Source: Treponema sp.
Lineage (GTDB): Bacteria; Spirochaetota; Spirochaetia; Treponematales; Treponemataceae
Length of the DNA: 8,388 bases
Direction of reading: 5' to 3'
Assembly: GCA_017622055.1 (NCBI GenBank)
Contig: JAGARY010000231.1
Span: forward strand, 1 to 8,388
Within the stretch, counting starts at the first letter, position 1. The number at the start of each line of letters is the position of its first letter. Shown here one piece after another: positions 5,964 through 8,388 of this stretch. The position numbers were made by a program, and so were the translations under genes. Below the pieces are notes generated by a model. The model was not told the origin of the DNA, did no database searches, and saw nothing but the letters and a program-made list of their open reading frames with translations.

Positions 5964-6824
5964 TTATTTTTCTACGGATTTTGTATTTTTATTGAAAATA
6001 TTATTTTCAGATTTTGCGTATGCTAATGCCGCTTTGTTATAACTTTTCCAAGAGGATTTAAATAATTTTGTCATACCAGGAAATGAAGGAATATCGCTAG
6101 GAATTATAAAATTATAATCTAATTTATTTTCTTCAAAAAAAGTTTTTATAGAATCTACCGAGTGAATCAAAATATATGAAATAAAACTAGAACAAACAAA
6201 TTTATTTTTAATATAGTTTTCATCCTCAATTACATCTTTTGCTGTTCCAATATTTTCTAATTTTTGATTTTCTTGTGAAGTAAAAAATTTTCGTTTTGCT
6301 TCAAACAATCCAATTGCTAAATTTATTCCAACATCATACATAATTTCTTCATTGTAAAAGAACTGAACCATTTCTCTAGCTTTTTCGTATTCATCTGGAG
6401 ATACTTTTATTGCATAAGTTACTTGAATAGATTTTTTTGGATCACATTTTGCCATAAAAGGATTTGTTTTAATATCTGTACAATGTTCAATTTTTAAATC
6501 TCTTTCACCTGCAGTTGTTAGACCTATAAAATTATCATTTAAATCAAAACCTATTGCTGCATGACTAAATTTTTCAGGATGAACATCTACGAATCCAATT
6601 AATTTTTTTAAAGTATTTTCTATACAAAAAGGATTTGTATAAACTGGATAATATAACCTTACAAAAATGTAATTCTCATTTTCTGAACCAAAATTAGCAA
6701 GTTTTTTGTTGTAAAGTAATTCTATATCATCACAATGAATTTGATAATTAGCAGTTGTTTTACAATTTATAATTAAAAATATTAAAATTAAGATTAATGT
6801 AAATAATAAACTCTTTTTCTTCAT
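5964..6824 (-). CDS. Predicted lipoprotein with permuted NlpC/P60 (YiiX-like) hydrolase features
   Basis: The 286-residue protein starts MKKK, then a hydrophobic stretch (5-20) ending LIIN-C21, a relaxed spirochaete-style lipobox, so it is probably a membrane-anchored lipoprotein. FSHAAIGFD (86-94, H88) and, much later, KFVCSSFISYIL (208-219, C211) give a His-before-Cys order. This is typical of permuted papain-like NlpC/P60 proteins (YiiX/YebB group), with SDIPSF (243-248) near the usual C-terminal conserved spot. Such enzymes can be amidases, peptidases or acyl-transferring proteins acting on the envelope. The gene is markedly more AT-rich than its neighbours. It has no Shine-Dalgarno, and a promoter-like element lies 6 nt before the ATG. 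It ends 34 nt before the outer ptsI start. The enzyme call is from motif reading and is moderate; the lipoprotein call is stronger. Confidence 0.72.
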   Translation of the reverse strand: MKKKSLLFTLILILIFLIINCKTTANYQIHCDDIELLYNKKLANFGSENENYIFVRLYYPVYTNPFCIENTLKKLIGFVDVHPEKFSHAAIGFDLNDNFIGLTTAGERDLKIEHCTDIKTNPFMAKCDPKKSIQVTYAIKVSPDEYEKAREMVQFFYNEEIMYDVGINLAIGLFEAKRKFFTSQENQKLENIGTAKDVIEDENYIKNKFVCSSFISYILIHSVDSIKTFFEENKLDYNFIIPSDIPSFPGMTKLFKSSWKSYNKAALAYAKSENNIFNKNTKSVEK

Positions 6825-6830
6825 GTAATA

Positions 6831-6859
6831 AATATAATAAAAACAAAGTAGAATTTAAA
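6831..6859 (-). promoter_or_regulatory. Candidate promoter of the lipoprotein gene
   Basis: On the minus strand TTTAAA (6854-6859), a 17-bp spacer and TATATT (6831-6836) form a reasonable sigma-70-like promoter (four and five of six consensus bases). The -10 is 6 nt from the ATG at 6824, predicting a leaderless transcript. The -35 lies inside the inverted repeats of 6841-6876. Confidence 0.45.
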
Positions 6860-6876
6860 CCAACTTTGTTTAAATT
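6841..6876 (-). terminator. Candidate terminator/attenuator after the acyltransferase gene, with two alternative hairpins
   Basis: Read on the minus strand, AAACAAAGT pairs with ACTTTGTTT (plus 6863-6871 and 6841-6849), nine perfect pairs with a 13-nt loop followed by TTATTATATTT. This is a plausible weak terminator. An overlapping perfect 9-bp hairpin, AATTTAAAC/GTTTAAATT (plus 6868-6876 and 6852-6860), uses part of the same left arm and the loop, so only one can form at a time. The stems are AT-rich, so strength is uncertain. Confidence 0.5.
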
Positions 6877-6913
6877 TGTTAGACAGTTTTGTGAGTACGA
6901 TAATAATGATGTT

Positions 6914-7777
6914 TTAGTAATTATTTACAGTTTTTGATACAGGATTTTGATTGTATTCTTTAGCTGCTGTTGTAATTACTTCTTCCATTTTATCTGTAAG
7001 ACGTTTTGCGGCAATTGCTTCTGGCAAATCTTTATATTCTGAAGTCTCAATTACAGGAAGATGCTTAAAATCGTATAAATATGGTTCAACAGGATTAAAA
7101 GACCACAAAGGATCTTTTTTTCCAAGACCATATTTATCGCTTCCGCCAATTAAAATTGGTTGAACATCACAATTACAATATAAAGCAATTCTTGCTGCTC
7201 CTTTTTTGTAGTTATTGTGTCCTTTTCTTGGAGTTCTTGTTCCTTCTGGGAAAATAATTACGTTACAACCTTTATCAATTAGTTTTTTACATTCAACTAA
7301 AACGTCATCAAATTCTGTTGTATTTGTAATGTATGCTTGTTTAATTACACCAGCTAAAGGTGTTTTTGTGAGTCCACCACGAACAATACAAGTTGAATTT
7401 GGAACTAAAGACATAATGTAAACAAAATCTAATAAAGATGGATGGTTAGAAATAATTACTTTGCTGTGAATATTTTTATAGAATTCAACATCATCCACTT
7501 TTCTAAGGGAAGTATCAAAATAGTGAAGCCAACTAAGAAAAATTCTAAAAGTATGAGAAACATAAGCTCTTGCTACAATTCCAAAATCCTTTTTTTTGCC
7601 AGAAAATAATCTAATAAATGGAAAAACAAAAATTGCTAAAATTACAGCACCAATACCAAAAACTGCAATGGCAAAAATCTTCATAAAACATCTGTAACTG
7701 TAAACAAAAATGTTTTTTACTTTTGGCAAATCGCTGTGATCGTAAGGATTATTTACTTGTGAATTCTTTTTTGACAT
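6914..7777 (-). CDS. Lysophospholipid-type acyltransferase (PlsC/LPLAT superfamily), aryl-polyene-cluster-like
   Basis: The 287-residue protein has one hydrophobic membrane segment (about 31-58) followed by an acyltransferase domain. The catalytic H(X)4D motif is NHPSLLD (111-117; H112, D117). The substrate-binding motif FPEGTRT is at 176-182, with GGLTKTP (134-140) between them. The family transfers acyl groups from acyl-ACP or acyl-CoA to a hydroxyl, as in phosphatidic acid synthesis. The stretch after the catalytic motif (SLVPNSTCIVRG) resembles the LPLAT found next to chain-length-factor genes in aryl polyene clusters more than housekeeping PlsC. The start is supported by AAGAAGGT just upstream. 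It lies 20 nt after the stop of the CLF-like gene, so both are in one operon. Membrane lipid synthesis remains a possible alternative role. Confidence 0.9.
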   Translation of the reverse strand: MSKKNSQVNNPYDHSDLPKVKNIFVYSYRCFMKIFAIAVFGIGAVILAIFVFPFIRLFSGKKKDFGIVARAYVSHTFRIFLSWLHYFDTSLRKVDDVEFYKNIHSKVIISNHPSLLDFVYIMSLVPNSTCIVRGGLTKTPLAGVIKQAYITNTTEFDDVLVECKKLIDKGCNVIIFPEGTRTPRKGHNNYKKGAARIALYCNCDVQPILIGGSDKYGLGKKDPLWSFNPVEPYLYDFKHLPVIETSEYKDLPEAIAAKRLTDKMEEVITTAAKEYNQNPVSKTVNNY

Positions 7778-7782
7778 TTAAT

Positions 7783-7790
7783 ACCTTCTT
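7783..7790 (-). promoter_or_regulatory. Shine-Dalgarno sequence of the acyltransferase gene
   Basis: AAGAAGGT on the minus strand lies in the 20-nt gap between the two genes, about 5-6 nt before the ATG at 7777. It confirms the start and fits an internal operon gene. Confidence 0.85.
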
Positions 7791-7797
7791 TTATCAT

Positions 7798-8388
7798 TTA
7801 AATATTATAAAAGTCTTTCAAAAAGGCAATAGGAGATGATGAAATTTTTTGCAAATCATCAATACTTAAATGAATTGCTTTATCTTCTTTTTCTGTAGAA
7901 ATTAATGTTGCAAATGAAAATGGAATATTTTCTGCGGGGCGATTTTGCCCATAAACTTCTGGAACAAGTTCATCTGCGTAGACAAATATAATTTGTTTTT
8001 CTGTTCCTGCTAAAAGTGGTGCAACTGCTGCCTTAAAACAGTCTGCAAAGTTGTTTTTTGATGGATACAAAACAGAATATCCGCCAGTTAGTTTAAAAGC
8101 CAATGTTGCCAAAGCCACTGGTGTGTTAAAAACAGAAAGTGAAAATCCTGCTGGAAGAATCATTTCGTCTTCAATTAGAGATTTATTGATTGTAAATTCT
8201 CGTTCAATTTCGCCACGCAACGAACAAAAAACAATTTTCGTTTCTTTATCAAAAGAATCTGGATTTTTGGCATTTACGCTTTCTATCAAATTATGAATTG
8301 TGTGAATTGTCATTTTTGAAATTTGACTCAAGCGGCGACGGAATAACGGGTCTGTATATTCCAATTTTGGAGAATCTTTTGTTTGTTC
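7798..8388 (-). CDS. Beta-ketoacyl synthase N-terminal-like / chain-length-factor protein (Ketoacyl-synt_2 type), 5' end outside the window
   Basis: The frame is open to the right edge (196 residues visible). The TTG at 8362-8364 could be read as a start but is probably internal, because the family normally has some 30-40 residues before the PLFRRRLSQISKM block (6-18 counting from that TTG). Other family marks are VFCSLRGEIER (45-55), where active synthases and relatives read SxxGE, and FSLSVFNTPVALATLAF (74-90), the usual FSxSVHN block with H replaced by F. VYADELVP (128-135) is the late conserved strand. Proteins of this type act as chain-length factors beside an active ketosynthase in aryl polyene and related pathways. 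There is no catalytic cysteine in the expected position, so it would not condense on its own. It shares an operon with the acyltransferase. Confidence 0.82.
   Translation of the reverse strand, partial: EQTKDSPKLEYTDPLFRRRLSQISKMTIHTIHNLIESVNAKNPDSFDKETKIVFCSLRGEIEREFTINKSLIEDEMILPAGFSLSVFNTPVALATLAFKLTGGYSVLYPSKNNFADCFKAAVAPLLAGTEKQIIFVYADELVPEVYGQNRPAENIPFSFATLISTEKEDKAIHLSIDDLQKISSSPIAFLKDFYNI

Noticed and set aside
6951..8296. Plus-strand open frames at 6951-7163, 7215-7421 and 8051-8296
   Set aside because: They are antisense shadows of the acyltransferase and CLF-like genes, whose motifs are convincing on the minus strand.
1..8388. CRISPR arrays, tRNA or rRNA genes, transposases
   Set aside because: No regularly spaced repeats, cloverleaf or rRNA-like segments were seen by eye, and no open frame looks like a transposase or integrase.

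Overview
The window is low-GC, Gram-negative-like bacterial DNA, and I judge it most likely a host-associated or rumen-type Treponema or close spirochaete. The grounds are strong A/T codon bias, a lipoprotein with a relaxed spirochaete-type lipobox, a lone PTS enzyme I, an aryl-polyene-type acyltransferase/ketosynthase pair, and a short GC-rich palindromic intergenic repeat. The genus is inference; no rRNA or other marker is present.

Layout. (1) 1-1000, plus strand: the tail of one CUT1 sugar ABC permease and a complete second permease (MalG/AraQ type), coupled by an ATGA overlap and closed by a strong terminator at 1087-1132. (2) 1131-1517, minus strand: a seven-cysteine C_GCAxxG_C_C family protein, convergent with the permeases. 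(3) 1518-1687: a divergent intergenic region with a candidate promoter and a structured leader of about 90 nt. (4) 1688-3451, plus: a 587-residue cytoplasmic protein resembling a glycoside hydrolase, plausibly acting on the sugar the permeases import. (5) 3503-4081, plus: a small SAM-dependent O-methyltransferase of the YrrM/TrmR type, whose start codon lies in a perfect 12-bp inverted repeat. (6) 4082-4201: a convergent spacer with a palindromic repeat. (7) 4202-5929, minus: ptsI, complete with all expected catalytic motifs. (8) 5964-6824, minus: a very AT-rich lipoprotein gene that looks like a permuted NlpC/P60 (YiiX-like) hydrolase. (9) 6914-8388, minus: an acyltransferase preceded by a beta-ketoacyl synthase chain-length-factor-like protein that runs off the right edge.

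The two most coherent functional units are sugar import plus hydrolase on the left and, on the right, the CLF-acyltransferase pair. The order and sequence type of that pair match the start of aryl polyene (APE)-like lipid-polyketide clusters; the rest of such a cluster would lie beyond 8388.

A regulatory theme runs through the window. Four genes (1517-, 3503+, 5920-, 6824-) lack a Shine-Dalgarno sequence and have a -10-like hexamer only 6-9 nt upstream of the start codon, suggesting leaderless or nearly leaderless mRNAs. The second permease, the hydrolase and the acyltransferase have clear Shine-Dalgarno sequences.
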